NCBI GenBank assembly: GCA_031422335.1
Contig: JANOQW010000031.1
Coordinates: forward strand, 1 to 53,705
From: Methylotenera_A sp031422335
GTDB taxonomy: Bacteria; Pseudomonadota; Gammaproteobacteria; Burkholderiales; Methylophilaceae
Reading direction: 5' to 3'
Length of the DNA stretch: 53,705 nucleotides
Part shown: piece by piece, positions 16,780-23,321 of the stretch
How the letters are laid out: each line of letters starts with the position of its first letter
How positions within the stretch are numbered: position 1 is the first letter of the stretch
The notes under the pieces: model-generated
Seen by the model: only the letters and a program-made list of their open reading frames with translations
Database searches by the model: none
Told to the model about the DNA's origin: nothing
Translations under genes and position numbers: made by a program

Positions 16780-17406
16780 TTAAGTGTTTTCTTTGTTTTT
16801 TACTTCAGCAGTATTTCTTACCGAGGTACCGAAAATTACAGTAGCAACTTCTTGTAGTTTTGCTAGAGCCGTATCAGCGAAGTAACCAATGATGAAGCCA
16901 AGCCCTATGATCTTAATATATTGATTGTCTACTGCTTCTGTGTGGTATTGAGATATTTGCAAAATCCCACCATCTAGTATGAAACCCAGCATGCTAGCTA
17001 AAGCAGCTGCTAATAATGGGGAATAAATTCTCCAAATGCGCCTATCTTCATGCCACCATCCACGTCCAGTTACATGATATAAATACTTAATGCCAAACAT
17101 TGAACCGCCTATTAAACCTGATGTGCTAAAAGCAAACAGCTTTTTCAGATTATCATTTAGCGAATTAAATGTTGATTCAGTAAATAGAAAACTACATTCG
17201 CCACTTAACAGCCAATAAATCACATAAAAACCAAATATGAGGAGAAGGGTTAAGTAGCCTGCCTCCAGATTTATTTGCACACGAATACAAAATGGGTATT
17301 TACTTTGGTAGTCGAGTTTACTCCTACCATCTGTAGGATCTCCGGTATTCCAAACACTAGGAACTGATTTTAGATTGCTAACATCCGAGTTATTTTCTTT
17401 TGCCAT
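16780..17406 (-). CDS. Four-TM membrane protein of the HIT/ATP-grasp-MazG operon
   Basis: 208-aa protein with a soluble N-terminal part of about 47 residues and four predicted membrane segments (about 50-66, 90-108, 129-148, 163-183). The last is followed by a short amphipathic helix GYFADTALAKLQEVATVIFG at the cytoplasmic side. No catalytic motif. It is 23 bp downstream of the HIT gene and 15 bp upstream of the large fusion gene. Small multi-TM proteins in such cassettes often serve as membrane-perturbing effectors, but this is inference from context only. I do not recognise the family. Confidence 0.7.
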   Translation of the reverse strand: MAKENNSDVSNLKSVPSVWNTGDPTDGRSKLDYQSKYPFCIRVQINLEAGYLTLLLIFGFYVIYWLLSGECSFLFTESTFNSLNDNLKKLFAFSTSGLIGGSMFGIKYLYHVTGRGWWHEDRRIWRIYSPLLAAALASMLGFILDGGILQISQYHTEAVDNQYIKIIGLGFIIGYFADTALAKLQEVATVIFGTSVRNTAEVKNKENT

Positions 17407-17429
17407 TGATATTAGCTACCCAGATGAAT

Positions 17430-18074
17430 TTATTGAGTGTTTTCTAGTGCTGTAAAGTGTTGAGTAAGCTTTTTGGTTGTATCGGTTGATATATCTTCAA
17501 AGCGATATTTTTTATAGTCGTATAGATCGACTAAACCAACTGCTTTGGCTAAAACTTTTCTGAAAAATTGCGACTGTGGATTATTTAATATAGCTAAACA
17601 ACCTTTAGTGTCAGTTCCTGAGTATTTATTTGCGCAAAATAAATACTCATTCCCTTCAGATATTTTATCAATAGAGTTTAAATCTGCTTTTGTCCAAACT
17701 AAATCAGGTGAGGCATCTTTAGCTAAGAGTTCAATATTTTGATTGAATGGTACTATATGAATATGAGCATGAGCAACGCCACATGCAGTTTGAGATGTTT
17801 CATTATTTGAGCCGTGTTCAAAAATCACACTTGTGCCATATATTTCTGCAACTGCCTTGTGAACATCTGATAAAAAAAAGTGTAAATCTTGATTGCCATA
17901 AAACACAGACATATTTAGATTATGCTCTTTTGGAAACACTAGTGTCCATCCAGGTATAAAACCCCCAATAGAGCTTATTGCGTAGAACTTGTCAGACTCA
18001 TATAAAATTTCATCCGCCTGAAATTGTTTAATTTCCGCGACTTTTCCTTCACAAAATCTGCAGTGCTTCATCAT
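17430..18074 (-). CDS. HIT-family nucleotide hydrolase/transferase
   Basis: About 214 aa. A zinc-ribbon-like CRFCEGK starts the domain (residues 5-11 from the chosen start), FVFPKEHN-like spacing follows, and the histidine triad AHAHIHIVPF carries the H-x-H-x-H-x-x signature whose central His forms the nucleotidyl intermediate. Enzymes of this family act on AMP-linked or dinucleoside polyphosphate substrates. The start at 18074 is chosen because AAGGA lies about 7 nt upstream; the frame stays open to 18242, so up to 56 additional residues are possible. The C-terminal 100 residues beyond the triad are unusual for simple HIT proteins. First gene of the HIT - 4TM - fusion operon. Confidence 0.85.
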   Translation of the reverse strand: MMKHCRFCEGKVAEIKQFQADEILYESDKFYAISSIGGFIPGWTLVFPKEHNLNMSVFYGNQDLHFFLSDVHKAVAEIYGTSVIFEHGSNNETSQTACGVAHAHIHIVPFNQNIELLAKDASPDLVWTKADLNSIDKISEGNEYLFCANKYSGTDTKGCLAILNNPQSQFFRKVLAKAVGLVDLYDYKKYRFEDISTDTTKKLTQHFTALENTQ

Positions 18075-18242
18075 AGTTACATCCTTAGCTGAATTCATAT
18101 TCAATTCAGTACAATTCTTATTTCTAGTCATTATTATATATTGGTTTATTTTAATTTTGAATTGTTCTTGACATTGATTATACAGAGTCTTCTTAGGGAA
18201 TAAAGTCCAGTTAAAATCTAAATTAGAGTCTAAATATAACAC

Positions 18243-18387
18243 TCATTATTAATGGATACGCAAAACTCTATTAAACACTCATATTATCAACGTCTAAATG
18301 CACTGAAACATAACTAACCTAAGATTTAGTCGCCCATTTCACTATGAGGTTAGTGGACTTTTTTCTTTCACAATCAAGGAGCGCCTA
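18243..18387. promoter_or_regulatory. Divergent intergenic region with attenuator-like hairpins
   Basis: CTAACCT (18314-18320) is complementary to AGGTTAG (18347-18353), and AGTC-N2-CCA (18328-18336) is complementary to TGGACT (18354-18359), followed by a T run just before the AAGGAG of the next gene. The two pairings interleave, so only one can form at a time. It resembles a leader switch; unproven. Confidence 0.4.
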
Positions 18388-18849
18388 TTGAGGCAAAAAT
18401 ATATCATTTACCACCAACCAAGAGTTACCACAACCACTAAGCAAGTCTCAAACTCCCTACTAAACACTTCAACTATCGCTGCACACAAAACCTTTCGCGG
18501 TCTAGCAAAGCACCAATCTGAAACTAACGAAACAAATAACCGCTACATCAACATCATGGAGGCACAACAAAGCATCAACTTTATCTTGGCAAATAATATG
18601 TTAAGAAATCGGCGTGTTCATAGGGGAAATCAAGGTCACGAACGATTAGTTGAAACTGGCAAACCGGATGGTTACATCAGAATTGCATGGGGTTGGATTG
18701 TTGACTATTCGTTATATTTTCTTAGTTTGATATGGGGTGTGATCCAACCCATTGTTTTGATTTTGGTGATGCTGATAATGCGGATTGTGTTGATCACCGT
18801 TTTTACGGTTCTTGGCTTTTACATACTTTACGAACTCATCACAGCATAA
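18388..18849 (+). CDS. Island membrane protein, paralogue A
   Basis: 153-aa protein starting at TTG with AAGGAG 7 nt upstream. The N-terminal ~70 residues are soluble and polar (KQVSNSLLNTS, GLAKHQSETNETNN), and the C-terminal half has two long hydrophobic helices (IAWGWIVDYSLYFLSLIWGVIQPI and LVMLIMRIVLITVFTVLGFYIL). It is about 50% identical by eye to the product at 19616-20113. No enzyme motif. Such a tail-anchored double-TM topology could be an effector or a conjugation/entry-exclusion-type protein; function unknown. Confidence 0.7.
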   Translation: MRQKYIIYHQPRVTTTTKQVSNSLLNTSTIAAHKTFRGLAKHQSETNETNNRYINIMEAQQSINFILANNMLRNRRVHRGNQGHERLVETGKPDGYIRIAWGWIVDYSLYFLSLIWGVIQPIVLILVMLIMRIVLITVFTVLGFYILYELITA

Positions 18850-18858
18850 GAGAGTTTG

Positions 18859-19104
18859 CTAGTAATTGCTTTTTTCTAAGAATGTAGATGCCTTTATTCC
18901 AAGTGCATCAGCAATTTTGAGCAAATTCATAATTGTCAAATTGTGCTCACCTCTTTCAATTCCACCCATGTATGAACGGTCAATATCTGCCAGTTCAGCT
19001 AATGCCTCCTGAGAAAGACCTTTTGCCTTCCTAGCTGCACGAATAGCAGCACCTAAGCTGACAAGCGCAAGGTTTCCTGAAAATGATGGTGATTTTTTAG
19101 CCAC
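18859..19104 (-). CDS. XRE-family transcriptional regulator
   Basis: 81-aa protein that is essentially one Cro/CI helix-turn-helix: LGAAIRAARKAKGLSQEALAELADIDRSYMGGIERGEHNLTIMNLLKIADAL in three runs. Length and lack of further domains fit a small autoregulator. It lies between the two paralogous membrane-protein genes and is transcribed against them, so it may control them or the divergent lipoprotein gene. Confidence 0.9.
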   Translation of the reverse strand: MAKKSPSFSGNLALVSLGAAIRAARKAKGLSQEALAELADIDRSYMGGIERGEHNLTIMNLLKIADALGIKASTFLEKSNY

Positions 19105-19200
19105 ATAATAATGCTATGGGTTTGCTGTATTTAGAACCACGGGATAAGATACCCATTATTTGTCACTACTTTAAACCGTAATTTACTTATAGGAGAAAAA

Positions 19201-19608
19201 ATGAAGAATTTATTACTTATGTTATTGGCTATCCAAGTTGCAGGATGTGGATTAGTTGCACAACAAAAAAGAGATGAATTATTAAAAGTTTCGCAGGCCG
19301 CAGATTGGGGCGTACTTGATTCGAATCATCAAACAAAAGAGCGTCTAGTAATTCTAAAAGAATTGAAAGATCCGGACAGTGCAAAATTTAGATTTAAACT
19401 TACACGCAATACTTATTATTTAGACAATAATCCAGTGCTAGCATGGTACTCATCGGTATTCGTCAATGCTAAAAATTCATTCGGAGGTTACACAGGCGAA
19501 CAAAAATATATTTTCGTTTATCAATGCCCTATAAATCAAAGTTGTGAATTGATTGGCTTTGCGAGGCCAAATAGTCGTTATCCCGATAAGTTAGATTGGG
19601 CTAAATAG
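19201..19608 (+). CDS. Island lipoprotein, unknown function
   Basis: 135-aa predicted lipoprotein: hydrophobic signal MKNLLLMLLAIQVAGC with lipobox VAGC (Cys16), then a soluble domain of about 110 residues with LKDPDSAKFRF and a Cys pair in YQCPINQSCEL. AGGAG lies 7 nt before the ATG. The DPDSAKFR segment is common in small envelope proteins of mobile elements. Precise function not recognised. Confidence 0.75.
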   Translation: MKNLLLMLLAIQVAGCGLVAQQKRDELLKVSQAADWGVLDSNHQTKERLVILKELKDPDSAKFRFKLTRNTYYLDNNPVLAWYSSVFVNAKNSFGGYTGEQKYIFVYQCPINQSCELIGFARPNSRYPDKLDWAK

Positions 19609-19615
19609 AAAATAC

Positions 19616-20113
19616 TTGCAAGTTTTTTCTACAACTAAAGAAAAGGATATTGCTATCACTAACAGCAAAAGCAAACCAAAATTTAGCACCGCTAAACAAG
19701 TCTCAGACTCTCTCATAAACACTTCATCCAGGGCAGCAAACAAAGCCATTCAAGGTTACGCAAAGCATCAATCTAAAATTAACGAAAGCAATAATTTATA
19801 CCTCACCTTAATGGAGGGACAACAAAGCACTAACTTTATGCTTGCAAAAATGGAGCTAGGGGTTCGACGTATGGAGAGGATAATTCAAGCAGGTGATCGA
19901 TTTCTCGAAACAGGCGTAGAAGCAGGTTTTATTGATATTGCAATTGGTTGGATTATTGACCATGCACTATTTGTGCTTGACTTGATATGGGGTTTCATTC
20001 AGCCGATTTTGTTGATGATACTCATGCTGATACTGCAGGTCGTGGTTATCATCGTTTGTACTGCCATTGGCATTTACTTACTCTTTTTGTTTATAAGTTC
20101 AGTTTTTAATTAA
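19616..20113 (+). CDS. Island membrane protein, paralogue B
   Basis: Up to 165 aa from the TTG at 19616; alignment with paralogue A suggests that the real start may be about 11 codons later, near the AAAAGG at 19638-19645, but only non-ATG codons are available there. It shares KQVSxSLxNTS, GxAKHQS, EGQQSxNFxLA, a basic hinge and the two C-terminal TM helices (IAIGWIIDHALFVLDLIWGFIQPI and the following 25 hydrophobic residues) with paralogue A. The start is 8 bp after the lipoprotein gene. A terminator follows at 20129-20161. Confidence 0.65.
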   Translation: MQVFSTTKEKDIAITNSKSKPKFSTAKQVSDSLINTSSRAANKAIQGYAKHQSKINESNNLYLTLMEGQQSTNFMLAKMELGVRRMERIIQAGDRFLETGVEAGFIDIAIGWIIDHALFVLDLIWGFIQPILLMILMLILQVVVIIVCTAIGIYLLFLFISSVFN

Positions 20114-20128
20114 ACAATCATTAACACC

Positions 20129-20161
20129 GCCCATTGTGCCGCAAGGCCAGTGGGCTTTTTT
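20129..20161 (+). terminator. Terminator after paralogue B
   Basis: GCCCA (20129-20133) pairs with TGGGC (20151-20155), enclosing an inner GCC-GCAA-GGC hairpin, followed by six T residues. Confidence 0.8.
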
Positions 20162-20182
20162 ACGTCTATACAAAGGAGCCAT

Positions 20183-20674
20183 ATGATAACAATTCACAAT
20201 TTTAATGAAGCACATCAACAATACCAATCCGGCATCATCCCCTATCGCCTGTTACAAGCCCTAGCAGCAGTCATGTTAGGCATATGTAGCGGCCCGCATT
20301 TGACCGTTGCAAACGCCTTAGACATTACCAATGACCATATCAATTGGCTACTTCAACAAGACAATGCTACTGCCAATTATGCGGATTTTCTGGGTGGCGA
20401 TGTTTTTGTTTGTGAAATAGAAGCCGACCTACTGCAAATCAATGGCTGTGATTTCGAATGGGCTGAAACACATGATGGCGTTTGGCCTAATGTCACCGAT
20501 ATGGCGATGTCGTGGGATGCCTGTAACTATTTAGATGAGGCTTCTGGCGAACCAGAATGGGTCATGTTTTTACTATGCTGGAATAACGCGGGTGGCCCAG
20601 TTTATTACGTGCCAAAGCAACTATGGCAAGCAGCTAGAGTTACGGAACATATGGCAGCAACCGATACAGCATGA
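20183..20674 (+). CDS. Island hypothetical protein
   Basis: 163-aa acidic soluble protein (MITIHNFNEAHQQYQSG...), with no signal peptide and a Trp-rich C-terminal half (WVMFLLCWNNAGGPVYYVPKQLW in two parts). The start at 20183 is chosen for its AAAGGAG located 4 nt upstream; the open frame to 20150 runs back into the terminator. It resembles accessory proteins of integrative elements in size and composition, but I do not recognise a domain. Confidence 0.75.
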   Translation: MITIHNFNEAHQQYQSGIIPYRLLQALAAVMLGICSGPHLTVANALDITNDHINWLLQQDNATANYADFLGGDVFVCEIEADLLQINGCDFEWAETHDGVWPNVTDMAMSWDACNYLDEASGEPEWVMFLLCWNNAGGPVYYVPKQLWQAARVTEHMAATDTA

Positions 20675-20750
20675 AAATCGTAGTGCGGCTTTTTAGCCAT
20701 CTTATATGAAGGCCATTTTCAAAAAGTAATTTATTTAAAGGAGCATCTAT

Positions 20751-21260
20751 ATGAAAGCATTCTCAAAGCATGAAAACATCCGTATTATCAAAATCAATAG
20801 TTGCAAATCGTTATCTGGTAAAAGCACGCTGGAGTATCAAATTGGCTGTGTTGGTAATACAGACATTTTTATCCGAGTGGCTAAAAACTCAAGTAGTGGT
20901 TGGTTCGCTAAAGAGTGGGTATCTTTACAGAAATTAATCACAGTGCTGGAGTCGAGTAAATTTCCTCTTACTTCATACACCTTGCAAATTTTCTTCACAG
21001 GCAAATCCGTAAATACTGCAGCCTTTATCTTTGCGGCAATAAAGGAAGAAGGCTTGGTCGCAAGCAATCCCGACAACCCACGGTGCTATGTGTTGCAGTC
21101 TGTAGATAGCTTCATGCAGCCTATCAAAGCATTGGTCGGTTCTGCCGTTAGCTTGCAAGACACCTTAGTTAAAACAAGCAAAGTAAAAGCAGTAAACATT
21201 GATGGCGATATTCCTGTTTTGGCATCCTCATCTAAAGCTGCATCAGGCAAAACTAAATAG
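20751..21260 (+). CDS. Island hypothetical protein
   Basis: 169-aa soluble protein with an AAAGGAG site 7 nt before the ATG. Alternating beta-like strands (IRIIKINSCKSLSGKSTLEYQIGC, IFIRVAKNSSSGWFAKEW) and a helical middle (FIFAAIKEEGLV) suggest a small alpha/beta fold. The GKST in the N-terminal part is not in a P-loop context. It follows the previous gene by 76 bp and probably belongs to the same accessory block. Confidence 0.7.
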   Translation: MKAFSKHENIRIIKINSCKSLSGKSTLEYQIGCVGNTDIFIRVAKNSSSGWFAKEWVSLQKLITVLESSKFPLTSYTLQIFFTGKSVNTAAFIFAAIKEEGLVASNPDNPRCYVLQSVDSFMQPIKALVGSAVSLQDTLVKTSKVKAVNIDGDIPVLASSSKAASGKTK

Positions 21261-21470
21261 GCCAATAAAGCTTAGTTTTTGTTTAGTTGTACTTCCAGTC
21301 CGCTTCTCTAAATTTTTCACCCGCTGCAAAACCAAGCCCTGTAAGGCTTCCCAAGCTACACCCTTTTTAACCCTGCCAATATCGAGCCCAATACCGACCT
21401 TCTGCGGTAAATCTTGGGGATTTTTGTCGTTTTTGCTTTCACATTTTCAAATCTAATAGGAGAAATCTGT

Positions 21471-21635
21471 ATGTGTATTCCCAACCAAAATTATCTGATT
21501 GACGCACTTGATACTGTGCTTGCATGGAATTTGCCGGATGAATCGTTGCCACATGCTTTAGTCGATCAAGCCATGTTATTGTCAGGTTTTGATGCAGATG
21601 AAAGCTGGCAAGATTTTGCCGACACTTCGCATTAG
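21471..21635 (+). CDS. Small island protein (54 aa)
   Basis: Short acidic protein MCIPNQNYLIDALDTVLAWNLPDES..., with no signal or TM segment. The ATG at 21471 has AGGAGAA about 7 nt upstream, which decides the start over the longer frame from 21414. Pattern A-W-N-L-P-D-E, with several Asp/Glu/Leu residues, suggests a helical interaction peptide. Function unknown. Confidence 0.6.
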   Translation: MCIPNQNYLIDALDTVLAWNLPDESLPHALVDQAMLLSGFDADESWQDFADTSH

Positions 21636-21956
21636 CGATTTCAACTTCTCACCCCTCTCAAAATCATGAGAGGCTCTTATTCTAAATTGCCGCCACGCCG
21701 CCACGTTTTGCCAAATCCTATTGCTGGCATGGCATTCTGCGTTGCAGATTTTTCACACATATTCCATTAATCAAACCCCAACTAAATGCATCCGCAACAA
21801 AATTCGGACGCAACTGAAACGCAACGCGCAATGTCATGTGTGGCCTTGAATGTTGCGTGTTGCGGATTTTTGACTTTTTATATATAAACTGATTGCCGAT
21901 GAATACTATTACACTAGTTAAGATAATGTAAACTTAAATGCTGATCATTGCACTCA
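21636..21956. other. Non-coding stretch before the deaminase cassette
   Basis: No credible gene. It contains repeat copy A (21817-21872), whose GCAACGCGCAA / TTGCGTGTTGC arms form a hairpin followed by a T run (a plus-strand terminator shape), and an AT-rich segment leading to the end of the membrane-protein gene at 21957. Confidence 0.6.
21817..21872 (+). repeat. Cassette-flanking hairpin repeat, copy A
   Basis: Begins AAACGCAACGC, continues with a spacer containing GCCTTGAA, and ends GTTGCGTGTTGCGGATTTTT. Its arms pair over about 12 bp with one wobble. It matches copy B (22993-23047) in both arms and the GCCTTGAA spacer, in the same orientation. The two copies bracket the cdd/TM gene pair. 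Confidence 0.8.
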
Positions 21957-22424
21957 TCAAATATAAAAGTGACTTAGTGCTACATATGAAAACATTAAAA
22001 ATGATAAGAACATTGATATCAGCGCTATATTATAGGAATTTGTCCGGCGCACAGTGACTGAAATAATTTTATCTACATAAGCATTATTATTACTCGCCTT
22101 GGCGTCTAAATATTCCCACTTAAGACAACTAACTAACAAACAAATAATGGTAGAAATAAACCATAGTGTCGCTGAGGTCTTTAATAAGCATAAATTTGAT
22201 GGTTCTATATTATCTTTAAAACTGGTTCCGACAACTCCTGCGGCAGCAAGAAAAATACCATTGGCAGTTAATAGAGAGCCAACTTTACCGTCAATAATAT
22301 TTAATCTGCAATAAAGATAGTCGTGTATGTTTGCTTTTTGGTTACCTAGAGCTGACCCCTTACCAATTAAGTGGTTATGTTCTTCATTCCATTTTGCTTC
22401 AGTAATATATGTTGGTTTCGGCAT
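21957..22424 (-). CDS. PycTM/SLATT-like membrane protein (candidate effector)
   Basis: 155-aa protein with four probable TM segments in two pairs: about residues 50-68 (GSLLTANGIFLAAAGVVG), 82-103 (TSATLWFISTIICLLVSCLKW), then 128-152 (YNIALISMFLSFLMFSYVAL). The pattern of an N-terminal helix, then LNIIDGKVGSLLTANGIFL, resembles the DxKxxxLLxxNGxxL motif of Pycsar effector TM (DUF5706) and SLATT proteins. GGGA lies 6 nt upstream of the ATG. It starts 9 nt after the cytidine deaminase stop, so the two form an operon. Effector role is inferred from family resemblance and context. Confidence 0.65.
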   Translation of the reverse strand: MPKPTYITEAKWNEEHNHLIGKGSALGNQKANIHDYLYCRLNIIDGKVGSLLTANGIFLAAAGVVGTSFKDNIEPSNLCLLKTSATLWFISTIICLLVSCLKWEYLDAKASNNNAYVDKIISVTVRRTNSYNIALISMFLSFLMFSYVALSHFYI

Positions 22425-22433
22425 AAATATTCC

Positions 22434-22856
22434 CTATTTACCTAGAAATGTTTTGGCAGTATAAGCGTGTGGAATTAGTTCGCTAATAGGCAGTATAATT
22501 AATTTACCTTCGTCATCAGAAAAAACAACCTCAGCATCTTTTCCAAACTCTATTATTGCTTGTCTGCAGGATCCGCAAGGGGTTATAGATGCTTTTTTAT
22601 TGTTACGATCAACACTAGAAATAGCTATTGCACTTATTTCCATTTGCGGTCCTTCCAAGAGCACTGCTGACGAAATCGCATTACGTTCTGCACAAGATGT
22701 AACTGAAAATGAAGAATTCTCTACATTGCAACCTAAATAAACATTTCCACTTTTTGTAAGGACTGCTGCACCCACTTTTGATTTTGAATATGGTGAGTAA
22801 GAGTTCTTAAGGGCTATGCTTGCATTGCCTATTAACTCGTCATAGTTTATTTTCAT
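22434..22856 (-). CDS. cdd: Cytidine deaminase-like protein
   Basis: 140-aa zinc hydrolase of the CDA fold. The catalytic motifs are complete: SCAERNAI (HAE/CAE zinc ligand and proton shuttle Glu, residues about 54-61) and PCGSCRQ (two Cys zinc ligands, about 92-98). The N-terminal YSPYSKSKVGAAVLTKSG and NVENSSFSVTSCAE match the tetrameric Cdd class. It is more AT-rich than chromosomal genes and linked to a TM protein. It could deaminate free cytidine nucleosides, or, given the context, a modified nucleoside or second messenger. Confidence 0.88.
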   Translation of the reverse strand: MKINYDELIGNASIALKNSYSPYSKSKVGAAVLTKSGNVYLGCNVENSSFSVTSCAERNAISSAVLLEGPQMEISAIAISSVDRNNKKASITPCGSCRQAIIEFGKDAEVVFSDDEGKLIILPISELIPHAYTAKTFLGK

Positions 22857-22992
22857 TTATACCCTTTTTGATAATGCCCTTTTAATATAAACAATATCTT
22901 TACTATTCCGAATCGTTGATAGCAGCTTTGTTTAATTATTGTAATCTATTCAATTGTAAATCACTTGTATTAGTTAAAATTCTTCGCCACTA

Positions 22993-23047
22993 AAACGCAA
23001 CGCAAAAGGCCATGCCCTGCCTTGAAAGTTGCGTGTTGCGGATTTTT
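22993..23047 (+). repeat. Cassette-flanking hairpin repeat, copy B
   Basis: Same orientation and landmarks as copy A: AAACGCAACGC, GCCTTGAA and GTTGCGTGTTGCGGATTTTT, with a diverged middle. Located about 1.18 kb from copy A. Confidence 0.8.
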
Positions 23048-23102
23048 TCGGGTGGGCGGAGATGCACAATATGACCATGATTTATGGCAAAAAACAAAAT
23101 GC

Positions 23103-23131
23103 TTGACAAGGGTTCTCGGAAATAATATTCT
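23103..23131 (+). promoter_or_regulatory. Sigma-70 promoter for the DUF3631-type gene
   Basis: Consensus -35 TTGACA (23103-23108), 17-nt spacer, -10 TATTCT (23126-23131). The best-matching promoter in the island; it should drive the ATPase and integrase genes. Confidence 0.8.
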
Positions 23132-23321
23132 ACCCGTATGAGTATTATTTATATATAAATCAGTTACTTATATTTTATTTTTATCAAACATAAGGAGCCT
23201 TAACTATATAAAATTTAATTTACAAAGATAACAGACCATATGTCCAATGACAGAAAACAACAATAACAAAGCGCTGTTAATTCAGTGCCTGTACTAACAA
23301 TAATAATAAGGAACATAAAAT

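Larger units (their letters stand above)
22857..23321. other. Intergenic region with repeat B and the replication-gene promoter
   Basis: Holds repeat copy B, a strong sigma-70 promoter at 23103-23131, and a roughly 185-nt AT-rich leader without a credible ORF before the ATG at 23322. Confidence 0.6.
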
